Below are positions 43,873 to 53,152 of a stretch of DNA of 64,000 nt, piece after piece (within the stretch, counting starts at the first letter, position 1; each line of letters begins with the position of its first letter). The DNA comes from a virus, in the IMG/VR virus record IMGVR_UViG_3300027788_001769, positions 62,001-126,000 of that record; one strand, 5' to 3'. Position numbers and translations under genes: made by a program. Below the pieces are notes generated by a model that worked only from the letters and a program-made list of their open reading frames with translations, was not told the DNA's origin and made no database searches.

Positions 43873-44586
43873 TTATAATCCGCTTAAATAACTATCGAGT
43901 TTATTCATTAATTTTAATGATGGGTTTAACATTTTTGATGTATTTTCTGAATTATCTGGTTCATCTAATGACTCATCGTATAACTCTTTTTCATCTAAAT
44001 CCTTAAATAAATATGCCCCTGGTGTGGAAGGGGACGAAACTAAATCAAAACAAATTAATTCAAAATCATCCTGTACCATATTTTTACCGTTTTCTTTCTT
44101 TAAAGACCCAACCCCTCTAGACGATATACCTAAGGTAACTCCACGTCTAAGTAAGTTTGCTGCGATATCCCCCATACAACTAATCACACCACTCTTATGG
44201 TAAGCTGGGGAAGTTAAAATTTCTATTTTACCCATTAGTGTTCCACCATCCCAAAAAGTCTCAGTAATTCTATGAGATGCCCTCTCAAGGTCCACTAAAG
44301 ATGATTCTGGGTGATTTAACTCTGAAAGAGCTCTTCCTTGTTTTATAAGGTCTTGATATCTATCTACCTCCCTTTTTAATATCTCTTCTGGGTAAACTCT
44401 ACCATTTCTATTTTCCACACCTGATTTTTGAAGTATAGCATAAAAATTAATAGGCCCTTCTTGGACAACATCCCCCTTCATTTCTCTTATTATTTTTTTA
44501 TTCCTACTTTCTGAAGGGGAGATATGACCGGCATCATACTCAATTAATAATCCTGTCCCTAAATTGCCTGGTTTTACTATATTCAT
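43873..44586 (-). CDS. 21: Prohead core protease (T4 gp21-like)
   Basis: A 237-residue serine protease of the T4 gp21 type (family S78-like), which cuts scaffold and capsid proteins after L/I-x-E. Catalytic-site candidates: His in SELNHPESS, Ser in LGISSRGVG, and an acidic residue in ICFDLVSSPST. It has FYAILQKSGVENRNGRVYP before the His, as in the family. Start choice: the frame is open to a TTG at 44661, but ATG 44586 (MNIVKPGN) has TATTTATA 15 nt upstream and starts where the family starts. It is followed by the scaffold gene. Confidence 0.9.
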   Translation of the reverse strand: MNIVKPGNLGTGLLIEYDAGHISPSESRNKKIIREMKGDVVQEGPINFYAILQKSGVENRNGRVYPEEILKREVDRYQDLIKQGRALSELNHPESSLVDLERASHRITETFWDGGTLMGKIEILTSPAYHKSGVISCMGDIAANLLRRGVTLGISSRGVGSLKKENGKNMVQDDFELICFDLVSSPSTPGAYLFKDLDEKELYDESLDEPDNSENTSKMLNPSLKLMNKLDSYLSGL

Positions 44587-44601
44587 ATCTTGTGGTTTTA
44601 T

Positions 44602-44609
44602 TATAAATA
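44602..44609 (-). promoter_or_regulatory. Candidate late-gene element TATTTATA
   Basis: Exact TATTTATA, 15 nt before the protease ATG at 44586 and downstream of the terminator at 44660-44687, so a new transcript likely starts here for the protease-scaffold-capsid operon. Confidence 0.5.
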
Positions 44610-44659
44610 CAATTCTACCAAGAAAACACACACACAATCCCACGTATAAATTTTTAAGC

Positions 44660-44687
44660 AAAAAAAAAGCCTAGTTAAAGACTTTTT
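44660..44687 (-). terminator. Rho-independent terminator (minus strand)
   Basis: On the minus strand AAAAAGTC-loop-GGCTTTTT forms an 8-bp stem with one G-U pair, followed by a run of T (complement of A at 44660-44668). It lies after the gene ending at 44719 and before the protease promoter element. Confidence 0.7.
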
Positions 44688-44718
44688 ATTTTAAGGAATA
44701 AGTTTATGTAATTTTTAT

Positions 44719-45156
44719 TTATTTTGTTTTTGTAAAATGAAATTCTGAACTATCTTTAAATATATCAGTAAGTAAATTACTAGTGATATTTGTTACGTTC
44801 CCCATGACCTCCACTGACTTGATACTGTATGGTTGGGTTAGGAATAAAGTTACCTCACAATTCATATAACTTTTTTTACCTGTTTTAATTCCACTAGTCC
44901 TAATGTCTAAATCTATTATATTTTTATTTTTAGTAAAAACTTCTGGATTTATGGATTTGGTTGCAGAAGACACTATTTTTCTTTTTAAAGACCTAACCTT
45001 CCTATCCCAAAAAGAAATGTCGTCATCTTCAATTAATGGTGAAAACCAAGAAGATATATTTATGAACACCGACTTAGGGTTCTTAGTGTCAACACTACCA
45101 TAGTAGGTTTTAAAGTTTGAGTCTATATTGAATTTTACTTGTTTTCCGGCTTTCAT
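44719..45156 (-). CDS. Hypothetical protein of the head module
   Basis: A 145-residue protein with mixed strands (VKFNIDSNFKTYYGSVDT, then CEVTLFLTQPYSIKSVEV). No domain is recognised. It lies between the holin-like gene and the protease, in the position where T4 has small prohead core genes, but composition does not match an acidic core protein. The leader TATAAAATATTTAAAT is AT-rich; its promoter is uncertain. Confidence 0.5.
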   Translation of the reverse strand: MKAGKQVKFNIDSNFKTYYGSVDTKNPKSVFINISSWFSPLIEDDDISFWDRKVRSLKRKIVSSATKSINPEVFTKNKNIIDLDIRTSGIKTGKKSYMNCEVTLFLTQPYSIKSVEVMGNVTNITSNLLTDIFKDSSEFHFTKTK

Positions 45157-45208
45157 ATTTAAATATTTTATACTTAAATGTAATACTTTTTAACAGTAAT
45201 GTCAAAGA

Positions 45209-45499
45209 TTATATATCTTCTTCTTCGTAGTCGTATTCGTGTGTAACAGTTGTGTGCGTAGGTTCTGGTTCTTCCTCTATAACTGTGTCAGTTTTAGGTG
45301 AGAAATTTTCTGCTGCCGTAAACCCTAGACCAGCCATTACAATCCATTGCATAGATTGGAATAAATTCTCTTCTATTGTGAAATCCCAGAATAAATTTGC
45401 TGTATAACCTATTAACATAAACAATAAACAAATAAAGGTAACAAATCTCTTACTAGAAACCTTACCTTCACTACTTAACATATTTTTGAAAAAATCCAT
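45209..45499 (-). CDS. Holin-like membrane protein
   Basis: A 96-residue membrane protein with two hydrophobic segments (about 18-37, RFVTFICLLFMLIGYTANLF; and 48-62, MQWIVMAGLGFTAAE) and a short acidic, Thr-rich tail (EEEPEPTHTTVT). The size and two-helix plan fit small phage holins or holin-like proteins of Bacteroidota phages. No endolysin is next to it, so its lytic role is unproven. It follows the gene at 45505 by 5 bases. Confidence 0.55.
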   Translation of the reverse strand: MDFFKNMLSSEGKVSSKRFVTFICLLFMLIGYTANLFWDFTIEENLFQSMQWIVMAGLGFTAAENFSPKTDTVIEEEPEPTHTTVTHEYDYEEEDI

Positions 45500-45504
45500 A
45501 ATTT

Positions 45505-46218
45505 TTATTTTAATTCTTCTTTAAGTTTATCTAATTTATATAGTGAAACACCGTCAAGATTTTGACTATCAATTTGACTGATGACAGAGTTTAGTTTACT
45601 TAACATTTCTTTATCTTCACTTGATTCTTTTAGAGAATTTAGTTTCTCCACTACTTCTTTTTTAGAAATGTCAAACTCAGACTTAAGGGTTTTTTTATTT
45701 ATGCCCATATATTTCTTTAAATCTTTTTTGTCTTCTTCACTTAGAGACTCATATTTTTTATTAAATTTTGTGGTAGCTAAAGTACTTAGTATCGATGTTG
45801 ATACGGTTTCGGTTATTTTAAAACCAGTTTCCTCTCTTGTTAAATGTTCAATTAACTTACGTTTGTTTAGTATATTTTTTTCTAGAGACATTACAGACTC
45901 ATTAAAAATTAAACTATCTAGTTTTGAGTAAATTTTATTTAAAAAGCTTTCACTTAATTCTTTAATTACAGGAATTCTTAAATTTTTCTTTTTACTCTTT
46001 AAAGTATTAATAACAGTGTTAAGGTATTCCTCCGCTAATTTTTTATCGTCAAATCTTTTATTCTCTATTTCACCGTATAGAACAAAAAATTCTCGTGCTA
46101 TTTTATTTTCTCGTAACCCACCCATTAAGTTATGGAAAGATTCTTTAAATAATTTTTTGTTAGTAGCGTATGAACTAACTAATGTTGTAGTTATTGATTG
46201 TTTGTATTTACCGAACAT
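45505..46218 (-). CDS. Helical hypothetical protein (prohead core candidate)
   Basis: A 237-residue, almost wholly helical, Lys/Glu/Ser-rich protein. It begins MFGKYKQSITTTLVSSYATN and has no beta or membrane segments. In T4 the genes between portal and protease are prohead core proteins 67 and 68; this gene stands in that place. Identity by sequence is not visible. The TATTTATT element at 46233-46240 precedes it. Confidence 0.5.
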   Translation of the reverse strand: MFGKYKQSITTTLVSSYATNKKLFKESFHNLMGGLRENKIAREFFVLYGEIENKRFDDKKLAEEYLNTVINTLKSKKKNLRIPVIKELSESFLNKIYSKLDSLIFNESVMSLEKNILNKRKLIEHLTREETGFKITETVSTSILSTLATTKFNKKYESLSEEDKKDLKKYMGINKKTLKSEFDISKKEVVEKLNSLKESSEDKEMLSKLNSVISQIDSQNLDGVSLYKLDKLKEELK

Positions 46219-46232
46219 AGTGATATTTTATT

Positions 46233-46240
46233 AATAAATA
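46233..46240 (-). promoter_or_regulatory. Candidate late-gene element TATTTATT
   Basis: On the minus strand CTAGATATTTATTAATAAAA ends 10-11 nt before the ATG at 46218, the same 20-base string as upstream of 35936. It lies just after the portal gene stop. Confidence 0.5.
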
Positions 46241-46241
46241 T

Positions 46242-48044
46242 CTAGTCTTTAAGTAAATCTTCTAATTTTTTACTTACTTCACTTAGAGTATTACCACCCT
46301 TAACAATATATGCACTATTATTGTTATTTTTACTCTCCAATATTAAAGGTAATTTAGATTTATCTATAGATGCGGTTTGTAAGTCAGGTAAGTCACCTTC
46401 TTCTGGTGGTGTTTCATCCATACCTGTTTCTAACCCAGTGTCTGAAGGACTTTCTATCTCACCACCAGCTGCGGCTGCCTCGGCACCATCATCATCTGGT
46501 GCGTCACCATATAATTTATCTATGTTAGCAAATAATCCAGTAGATTTTATTATCGTTGATGTTTGGTTTAATTCTTCACCAACAGCTTTCTCAATTCTTT
46601 GTTGTTGTAAGTCTAACTTTATTTCTTCATCTGAAAAACCTAATACGTTCTTTTTAGCCCATGTTGCTGAAACAGGTAATATTCCACTACCCGAGTCAGT
46701 AGTTGCATCTCTGTAAAGCGTTATCTTTTCTTTCCACGCCTCAATCTTTAACAACTCCGATTGTGTGGATGGGTTGGTTAAACCAAGAGTAAAGTTTTCT
46801 AATTCATCTTCAAAACCTAACATATATAAATGAATGATAGCTATTTTGTTTAGTTCTTGTACCATAGATTTTTGTATTCTATTAATACTTCTAGCGAATC
46901 TAATATCTTGTATTGCCAAATTTTTCCCCTCACCAACCACATCTTCAAACCCTAAAAAAGCCTTAGGTATTCTCAGCGCAGCTAAAAGTTTTTTCTGAAT
47001 ATACTCTATATCGGCTATTTCACTTAGATTTTGAGCTCCTGGTAAGGTATCTATCGGGTTTGGTGAGTTAGGGTCTCTAACTGGTATAAAATAGTCTTGG
47101 TCAACAGCCATTTGATTATACCTTAAATCCACATTACCAGTATCGTTATCAACAATAGGGTCCCTTTTAAATTTATTGGCAATTCTTTGTACATATGGTT
47201 CAACATCCTTATCATCCATATTACCCACATACACTTTAAATACTCTTCTTTCAGGTGCTCTAGAAGTTCTATAAATTAACATTGCGTCTTCCGCTAAAAG
47301 TAATTGTTTCCATATACGTCTACATTTCTCTAACATGGAAGTACCATAAGGCAATCTTCTATCGTCAGATAAAATTCTAAAGTGAGCAACTTCCCAAGTA
47401 TTAAATTCCATATCCTTAGGTTTCCAAGCAAACTTTACCTCTCTCTCTTCGTCTGTTTGGTCTGTCCTATACTGAACCACTTTAGTTCCTTTCTCAACTC
47501 TTTCAATCTCTATATTAACTAACTGACTTGCACCCACAATACCTTTCTTAGGGTCTAATTTTAAATAAACAAAATTATCACCATACTTACACGTATTACG
47601 AGTCCACATAGGTAGATTAGTTTCTATGTCTAAAATATTGTTAAATAAATCACCTAAAATACTTTTTATCCTTTTAGATTCTGAGTATATGTTTAACATA
47701 AAACCTCTTTCACCTATAGTACAACATTCTTCAGCCATTATATCTAAAGCAGCCGAAATTTCTGGTGTAAATTCCATTGATTCGTAATCGTAATATGAAG
47801 CCATTCTTGTTGGTTCGTAATAAACAGCTTGGGAGTATAAATTACTTTCTACCTTAGACCACTGGTCTTTTAAATATGTGGCTTGTTGCCCTTGTAATTT
47901 TTCTGATTCATATTCTTTTTTATCTTTAGTCCTTAAAAGTTGTTTTTTGTCAAAAGCATAGGATTTAGAATCGGGAGCTGGTGCTCCAGCTGCCCCAAAT
48001 AGTTGGGTTAGTCTTTGAAATACTGTTAAATTGTTTTGTGCCAT
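46242..48044 (-). CDS. 20: Portal protein (T4 gp20-like)
   Basis: A 600-residue portal protein that forms the dodecameric ring at the head vertex. Landmarks: YYDYESMEFTPEISAALDIMAEE, MLNIYSESKRIKSIL, WEVAHFRILSDDRRLPYGTSML, RAPERRVFKVYVGNMDD and PGAQNLSEIADIEYIQKKLL, all typical of gp20 homologues. It is about 75 residues longer than T4 gp20, with an acidic, Pro/Gly-rich C-terminal tail. It follows a small gene after the terminase, so the packaging genes are together. The start ATG is preceded by an A-rich leader. Confidence 0.95.
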   Translation of the reverse strand: MAQNNLTVFQRLTQLFGAAGAPAPDSKSYAFDKKQLLRTKDKKEYESEKLQGQQATYLKDQWSKVESNLYSQAVYYEPTRMASYYDYESMEFTPEISAALDIMAEECCTIGERGFMLNIYSESKRIKSILGDLFNNILDIETNLPMWTRNTCKYGDNFVYLKLDPKKGIVGASQLVNIEIERVEKGTKVVQYRTDQTDEEREVKFAWKPKDMEFNTWEVAHFRILSDDRRLPYGTSMLEKCRRIWKQLLLAEDAMLIYRTSRAPERRVFKVYVGNMDDKDVEPYVQRIANKFKRDPIVDNDTGNVDLRYNQMAVDQDYFIPVRDPNSPNPIDTLPGAQNLSEIADIEYIQKKLLAALRIPKAFLGFEDVVGEGKNLAIQDIRFARSINRIQKSMVQELNKIAIIHLYMLGFEDELENFTLGLTNPSTQSELLKIEAWKEKITLYRDATTDSGSGILPVSATWAKKNVLGFSDEEIKLDLQQQRIEKAVGEELNQTSTIIKSTGLFANIDKLYGDAPDDDGAEAAAAGGEIESPSDTGLETGMDETPPEEGDLPDLQTASIDKSKLPLILESKNNNNSAYIVKGGNTLSEVSKKLEDLLKD

Positions 48045-48082
48045 TTTCTAAATATAAACTTTATATGTTATTTGTCAACCTA

Positions 48083-48376
48083 TTAGTCAACATACTCACA
48101 CCTTACATATGCTGGAACTACCGTTGGTTCACATTGTCCACCCCACACGTAAGTCACACAATTGTCCACTGTTTTCCCTTCACAGGTTTCACAACAATTT
48201 TTTATAGTTTTTAACGCGGCCTTTTGAGCTTTAGATGTAAAGTCAGGTTCAAAAGGTCTCCACGCGTAGACTGTCTGATATAGAGCTTGTCTTAGTAGTT
48301 TTCCAGATTTTTTTCTGGTTCCACCCCAACTAGGTCCAAAATTACTAATACTATCACTTTTTCTTGCTAATGCCAT
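48083..48376 (-). CDS. Small cysteine-rich hypothetical protein
   Basis: A 97-residue protein between the terminase and portal genes. The N-terminal half is basic (RKSDSISNFGPSWGGTRKKSG); the C-terminal half has NCCETCEGKTVDNC and further Cys. Four to seven cysteines may bind zinc or form disulfides. No family is recognised. In T4 the tail sheath and tube genes occupy this interval; they are absent here. Confidence 0.55.
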   Translation of the reverse strand: MALARKSDSISNFGPSWGGTRKKSGKLLRQALYQTVYAWRPFEPDFTSKAQKAALKTIKNCCETCEGKTVDNCVTYVWGGQCEPTVVPAYVRCEYVD

Positions 48377-48380
48377 AATT

Positions 48381-50096
48381 CTATTTTAATCCACTTAACA
48401 ACCATAAATAGTCTTTAGGGTTGTTTGAGTTAGGTGGTAATCCTTGTGCTGATACTCTTCCCGGTGAAAATACCGGTTTATTGTCGTTTCTAAATTTATT
48501 TTCGTCTGTTGACCAAGCATCTAACATAGCTTTTGTCTGTTCTACACTATTCTTTAATTGTGTAAATGAGTTTTGGGCTATATACAAAGCCATAGCTATT
48601 GACATGATAAGGTCATCATGGGCTCCCTTCATATGGTCTGGTCTTCCATTTATGTAGACAAAAGTTTTAAACTCATTAAACAGTCTCCTAGAGCGAATTT
48701 TAAATCCAGTCCTTAGTTGTTCCTCTAAAGCTTGTACTATCTGTACTCTTTTATTGTTAAAATTTAAACCTGGGGTTTTCTCTGATTGATTGAACTTCCA
48801 AGTCTCAGTAGATTTAACACCTTCATAATATAAATCTTTATAACCCAACTCCAACATTTTTCTAGAAGTAGCTACCCCCATACCACCAGTAATATCTATA
48901 ACCACAAAGCAACTATATTTAACAGCCCATTTATGAGCTAACTCTGCCGCTATATCTGGTGGTACTTTACCTAAATACTCAGCTACCTGTTCTCCCTCGT
49001 CAAAATCAATAATAACAAAACCAGTAGAATCTTCACTATCACCTCTAGAAACATCTATACCCATAATGTATTTATGTCCTTCTACGGGTGGTTTCCAAAT
49101 CCATACACTATTACCCAACCATTTTTCTGTAGGTTCCCTAATGTCTTTTTCAATAGTGTCTAATGTTTCCGTAGGTATTACATTATCCCCAGAACCTAAA
49201 AAAGCACACTCTAACTCCTGTGATATTTTCCGTCTATCAAACTTTAGTTTTTTAGCCATCTCCTCAAACCAGTAAGAACATGGTTTATACCCTTTCTCTA
49301 TTAATAATTCATAAGTGTCAGGTTTTACAGTTTTTAATACTTCGCTTTCATTGTACTCATCTCTATTAAGTAAAAAATGTACAATGTCTTTAGTTTTAAC
49401 AAAATATAGGTCTTCGGTAAATCTTGGGTCTCTGTACCAAACTAACCTACTAATTTTAAAATTATTTAATTCTCTAATGGATTGGTCAAACACTTCATAA
49501 TATATAGAATCAAAACCGTTAGGTGTTGATATCACTATTACTTTACCACCAGTAGCTAAAGACGCCATACATGCTGCCCATAAATCTTGACCCGTCTCTA
49601 TGTAGGCTGCCTCATCAAAAATTAATATGGTTGGGGTGTATCCCCTTAGTGCATCGACTGAAGTTGCCACCGCTTTTACCTCAGAACCATTATTTAACCT
49701 ATAGTGTTTTTGTGAATTTTTATCCTTGTCAAATCCAACACTTAACCAGTCTGGCCATTGACGAAGGAACCCTTTAATTTTATTTGCCATTTCTGACGCA
49801 GTATCCAACTTATTAGCCAAAACCAATATCTTTTCTGGTTTATCCTTAGAAGCAAATTGTAGTTTTTTTGAAATCCAAGCTGCTGTTGCTGTTGATACCC
49901 CAGCTTGTCTATATTTTAGAACTATATTGTCGTTATATTCTTCATAATCCTCAATCATTGTTACCTGTTCAGGAAACAATTTAAAAGGAACATAAGAACT
50001 TTTGGTGTTGTCGTAAGTTTCTAAATATGTTTCTAATGCATATGGGGTATCCCCCACACATTTTACATATTCTTTTACTAATTCTTCTCTAGTCAT
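48381..50096 (-). CDS. 17: Terminase large subunit (T4 gp17-like)
   Basis: A 571-residue packaging ATPase-nuclease. The Q-motif is FPEQVTMI; the Walker A is RQAGVST (63-69), the lysine-lacking version common in T4-like terminases; Walker B is TILIFDEAAYIE. The nuclease half has MGIDVSRGDSEDSTG and a late KGAHDDLIMSIAMAL acidic site. It cuts and pumps the DNA into the prohead through the portal. It is preceded by TATTTATA and follows a structural gene block. Confidence 0.95.
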   Translation of the reverse strand: MTREELVKEYVKCVGDTPYALETYLETYDNTKSSYVPFKLFPEQVTMIEDYEEYNDNIVLKYRQAGVSTATAAWISKKLQFASKDKPEKILVLANKLDTASEMANKIKGFLRQWPDWLSVGFDKDKNSQKHYRLNNGSEVKAVATSVDALRGYTPTILIFDEAAYIETGQDLWAACMASLATGGKVIVISTPNGFDSIYYEVFDQSIRELNNFKISRLVWYRDPRFTEDLYFVKTKDIVHFLLNRDEYNESEVLKTVKPDTYELLIEKGYKPCSYWFEEMAKKLKFDRRKISQELECAFLGSGDNVIPTETLDTIEKDIREPTEKWLGNSVWIWKPPVEGHKYIMGIDVSRGDSEDSTGFVIIDFDEGEQVAEYLGKVPPDIAAELAHKWAVKYSCFVVIDITGGMGVATSRKMLELGYKDLYYEGVKSTETWKFNQSEKTPGLNFNNKRVQIVQALEEQLRTGFKIRSRRLFNEFKTFVYINGRPDHMKGAHDDLIMSIAMALYIAQNSFTQLKNSVEQTKAMLDAWSTDENKFRNDNKPVFSPGRVSAQGLPPNSNNPKDYLWLLSGLK

Positions 50097-50100
50097 ATAC

Positions 50101-50108
50101 TATAAATA
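50101..50108 (-). promoter_or_regulatory. Candidate late-gene element TATTTATA
   Basis: Exact TATTTATA on the minus strand, 4 nt before the terminase ATG at 50096. The very short spacing to the start codon is like that at 1171-1178. Confidence 0.45.
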
Positions 50109-50130
50109 TCGACAGAGTTATTATGGGATG

Positions 50131-51489
50131 TTATTTGGATTGACTTTTTAAGAATTTTACTTCTTGTGGTGTTAATGCGTCCATTCCTTGTGTGAATATT
50201 TTATCTAATACACCATCCATATCTAATTCTACATCTGATGTAGTCGTAGTAGGTGATTCTGGCACTTCTGGTTCTGAAACATCATCTGGGTAAGTTTCTT
50301 CATAATCAGATTGACCCATTTCTTTTATAATGTCACCAACTATTCTTTTTAACTCATCCCTACCTCTATCCGAATCACTTAAAACATCCTTAGTTAACCT
50401 AAACATTTCTTTTGCGTCCATACGAGCAAATTCACTAAATAGGTAGTTTTGTACCTCTCTTTTATCGTCTTGCATTAAATCATGTGGGTAAGCTTCTCTA
50501 AATTTTTCCCATATTACAGGACCTAAACGTAAATCCCAAATTTCAGCAGTTAAAGTATCCTCAGAATCCATAACCATTTGAGCTTGTCTAGGGTCGTCAG
50601 GTAGTCCTTGGGTTGCTAATACCTCCATAACTCCTTTTATTAATTCGTGTACCAAAACTGGAAAAGTTATTCCTTGTGCTTTAACTGTAGGTGGGTCTGT
50701 ATCTGGGTCAACCTCTTCTTTACCAGCCATCCCTTGTCCACTTTGTGCCATCATCATTGTAGTTTCATCCGGCATAATCCAATAAACTAAATCATTCACT
50801 GACATCATTATACCGTATAAATTAATTAAATCTGGGTCTATATTATTTAATTCTTCGTTAACCATATGAAACATGTAGTGTCCTTTTTTAGAAGCTCCTT
50901 GGATTAGTTGGTTTAGAAATCTTCTTTTTTCTTTCTCAATGTCAAAATCCTCAAATTCTTCCATAGCTTCTTCTTCTGAATCTTGTTTTTGTTCTTGTTC
51001 TTGTTCACCACCACCCTGCATTCCACTCATGTCAATCTCACCCATCCCCACAATTTTTGCGTCAAATTGTAAAACGTCGTCTGGTATTGCCATATCTTCC
51101 TTAACAATTCTTACAGCTAAATCTTCTAATTGTTGTTTATTTTGTGCTTCTATTTGGAATATTCTTTGTACTGATGCCATTAACATTTGTTGTAATTGAC
51201 CAAATGAACCTGGTGTAACATTCTCTATCCCAGTATAATGTTTTACCTTATCAACAACGTCTCTAAATCTTTTAGATGCCACCAACTCCTCAAATGTATT
51301 TGGCACACCACTAGGGTCCACACTGGGGTAAGCTTCACTACCAGCACCAGGAAATTCACCACGTTCTAATTTACCTTGTAGGGTAGGGTCCATTCTTTCT
51401 GGGTTATCACCATAATCAATAGGGGCTTCATTCATAGAATAAGATAACTTATCCAATTGTTCCTTAGTTATTAATATATCTTTTTTCAT
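50131..51489 (-). CDS. Acidic head/core-type hypothetical protein
   Basis: A 452-residue acidic protein. It starts MKKDILITKEQLDKLSY, has a low-complexity Glu/Gln stretch (GGEQEQEQKQDSEEEAMEEF), a more ordered middle (FPVLVHELIKGVMEVLATQGLP, IWEKFREAYPHDL) and an acidic Pro/Thr tail ending DALTPQEVKFLKSQSK. Its position between terminase and the other acidic proteins suggests a head assembly or core function. No family is recognised. It overlaps the upstream gene by one base. Confidence 0.6.
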   Translation of the reverse strand: MKKDILITKEQLDKLSYSMNEAPIDYGDNPERMDPTLQGKLERGEFPGAGSEAYPSVDPSGVPNTFEELVASKRFRDVVDKVKHYTGIENVTPGSFGQLQQMLMASVQRIFQIEAQNKQQLEDLAVRIVKEDMAIPDDVLQFDAKIVGMGEIDMSGMQGGGEQEQEQKQDSEEEAMEEFEDFDIEKEKRRFLNQLIQGASKKGHYMFHMVNEELNNIDPDLINLYGIMMSVNDLVYWIMPDETTMMMAQSGQGMAGKEEVDPDTDPPTVKAQGITFPVLVHELIKGVMEVLATQGLPDDPRQAQMVMDSEDTLTAEIWDLRLGPVIWEKFREAYPHDLMQDDKREVQNYLFSEFARMDAKEMFRLTKDVLSDSDRGRDELKRIVGDIIKEMGQSDYEETYPDDVSEPEVPESPTTTTSDVELDMDGVLDKIFTQGMDALTPQEVKFLKSQSK

Positions 51490-52706
51490 TATTTTTTATA
51501 CGCCTTTGGTTTGGGTTTATGTTTTGGTTGGTATGGTGATTTTCTACCTGGTTTTTTAGGTGTTTTTAAAGGTGTTGTTGTTGGTTTGGTTGTTGGTTCC
51601 GGCATAGTCAGTGGAGTATCCGCTGAGAATAAACTATCAAAATCTAACCATGATGGCAACTCCAAAGCCGCATCTTCAACATCAGGGTCAGTTACCGTTT
51701 CTAACCCAACGTCCATAGTCTTCATTTCTTTTATAGTCGTTATTAAATCTTTTTTAGACATTTGTGGTCTTTCATATTTTTCTACTAGATTAAGTAACCA
51801 GTTTTCCACCATATTTTTATCCATTGACTCGGATTTTTCAGTAGGTAATTCATCTGCATTTGGTGTGTTGGTGTAATCTTCTATAGCTGTCAGTGTCATT
51901 GATTTTGCTGCTTTTAAAACTGCGTCATTGTTACGTCCATCACCACATTTTGTATATTTACTTGTTTTACAACTTTTTACTAAGTTATAAAAATTATATT
52001 GTTTTTTGGATACAGCTATTTCCAATAACTCTTTTTTAGTTATCGCTTCTGCTATATCACCATCGTTTTTATGTGAAGGACTATTTGGGTTGGAATCATC
52101 ATCCATTCCATCATCTGCCATATCATCAGCATCATGTGGAACCTCTTGTCCACTAAGTTTTTCTCCAGCTAATGCATTCATATTACTTTGTTCCTCTATA
52201 TCATCTTCATGTATCCCTGAACTATTTCCCATAGGTCCGTCTGATTGGTGTCCTTTTTCATTTGGGTTGGAAAACGAATATTTTGGTTCTGTAAACCCTA
52301 TAGCTTCTTCCATATCATATCCGTCATATGCTTGTCCACCTTCTGGACCAGGTGACTGGAACCCTTCAGCGTCTGGGTTAGTAAAAGAAGGGTCATCTAA
52401 ATACGCTGCGTTATCTGGGTCACCAAACATACCCTCTTCTAAATCATCTTCTAGAACATCCATCTCTTTACCTTCAGAATCTTTGTATTTTTTTGGTTCT
52501 GGGAACCTAGGGTCAGTTGTCCCTTCGTTAGTATCTACTGTGTTGGCTTTTTCTTGATTTATGTTAGCCATGTCCTGTTCGTATCTTTTTTGTATCTCTA
52601 ACTGTTTTTTTAATATGTCTGATTTACTATCTTCTTCACCCAATAACCTACTGGAAAGAGTTAACAGTTGTTTATCAGTAAATTCTAAAAGGGTACTTAG
52701 TTGCAT
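51489..52706 (-). CDS. Acidic Pro-rich head-module protein
   Basis: A 405-residue protein of low complexity. The N-terminal part is helical, the middle very acidic with repeated short phrases (SDGPMGNSSG, FSNPNEKG), and the C-terminus is a basic Pro/Lys/Thr tail (TKPTTTPLKTPKKPGRKSPY). Start choice: the frame is open to 52769 inside the upstream gene, but TATTTATA at 52729-52736 lies 22 nt before the ATG at 52706 (MQLSTLLEFT), which I prefer. Probably a prohead core or assembly protein; identity unknown. Confidence 0.6.
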   Translation of the reverse strand: MQLSTLLEFTDKQLLTLSSRLLGEEDSKSDILKKQLEIQKRYEQDMANINQEKANTVDTNEGTTDPRFPEPKKYKDSEGKEMDVLEDDLEEGMFGDPDNAAYLDDPSFTNPDAEGFQSPGPEGGQAYDGYDMEEAIGFTEPKYSFSNPNEKGHQSDGPMGNSSGIHEDDIEEQSNMNALAGEKLSGQEVPHDADDMADDGMDDDSNPNSPSHKNDGDIAEAITKKELLEIAVSKKQYNFYNLVKSCKTSKYTKCGDGRNNDAVLKAAKSMTLTAIEDYTNTPNADELPTEKSESMDKNMVENWLLNLVEKYERPQMSKKDLITTIKEMKTMDVGLETVTDPDVEDAALELPSWLDFDSLFSADTPLTMPEPTTKPTTTPLKTPKKPGRKSPYQPKHKPKPKAYKK

Positions 52707-52728
52707 TCCTTTATTTGTGAGTTTATTA

Positions 52729-52736
52729 TATAAATA
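52729..52736 (-). promoter_or_regulatory. Candidate late-gene element TATTTATA
   Basis: Exact TATTTATA on the minus strand, 22 nt before ATG 52706, in the gap just after the gene ending at 52741. It decides the start of the downstream gene. Confidence 0.45.
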
Positions 52737-52740
52737 AAGT

Positions 52741-53151
52741 CTATCTATTTTTAAGTTCTGTTTTTTCATTGTATTCTAAAATTAAATCTCTAATGTATAA
52801 TTTATCGTCCACCATTTGCTTAGTATCACCAAATTTAAATACCAATCTTTTCTCTATACTAACATCTAAATCTTCTTCTATCTCTTTTTCCCAAGCTAAA
52901 GCTACAACATCATCTATAGAATCTACAAAAGAAAAGTAGTCGGACTCCTGGACTAGTGAAAACTCTAGACCTTGCTTACTTAGAATACCTACATTGTTAA
53001 CATATTCTACATCAGGTGGTTGTGGTTTTCCATTTGCTGGACTACTATCCCATTCTTCACCCCATACATCAGTATCTGAAGAAAAAATGAACTCGTAAAC
53101 GTAATTCCCTTTGAAATTAGGTCCGAGTTCATTTACATAAACCAATTTCAT
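52741..53151 (-). CDS. Hypothetical protein of the head module
   Basis: A 136-residue protein beginning MKLVYVNELGPNFKGNYVYEF, then FSSDTDVWGEEWDSSPANG and later DYFSFVDSIDDVVALAWEKE. It matches a conserved small protein I remember from marine T4-like phages next to acidic core genes (unverified). It has a compact, mixed alpha-beta look and no membrane segment. It starts one base after the stop of the preceding gene. Function unknown. Confidence 0.6.
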   Translation of the reverse strand: MKLVYVNELGPNFKGNYVYEFIFSSDTDVWGEEWDSSPANGKPQPPDVEYVNNVGILSKQGLEFSLVQESDYFSFVDSIDDVVALAWEKEIEEDLDVSIEKRLVFKFGDTKQMVDDKLYIRDLILEYNEKTELKNR

Positions 53152-53152
53152 C

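Noticed and set aside
44587-44661. N-terminal extension of the prohead protease to a TTG start
   Set aside because: The extra 25 residues are hydrophobic and unlike the family, and the TATTTATA element lies inside them.
48381-50096. Terminase Walker A lacking Lys as a sign of inactivation
   Set aside because: RQxGxST without the classical Lys is common in T4-like terminases; the other motifs are intact.
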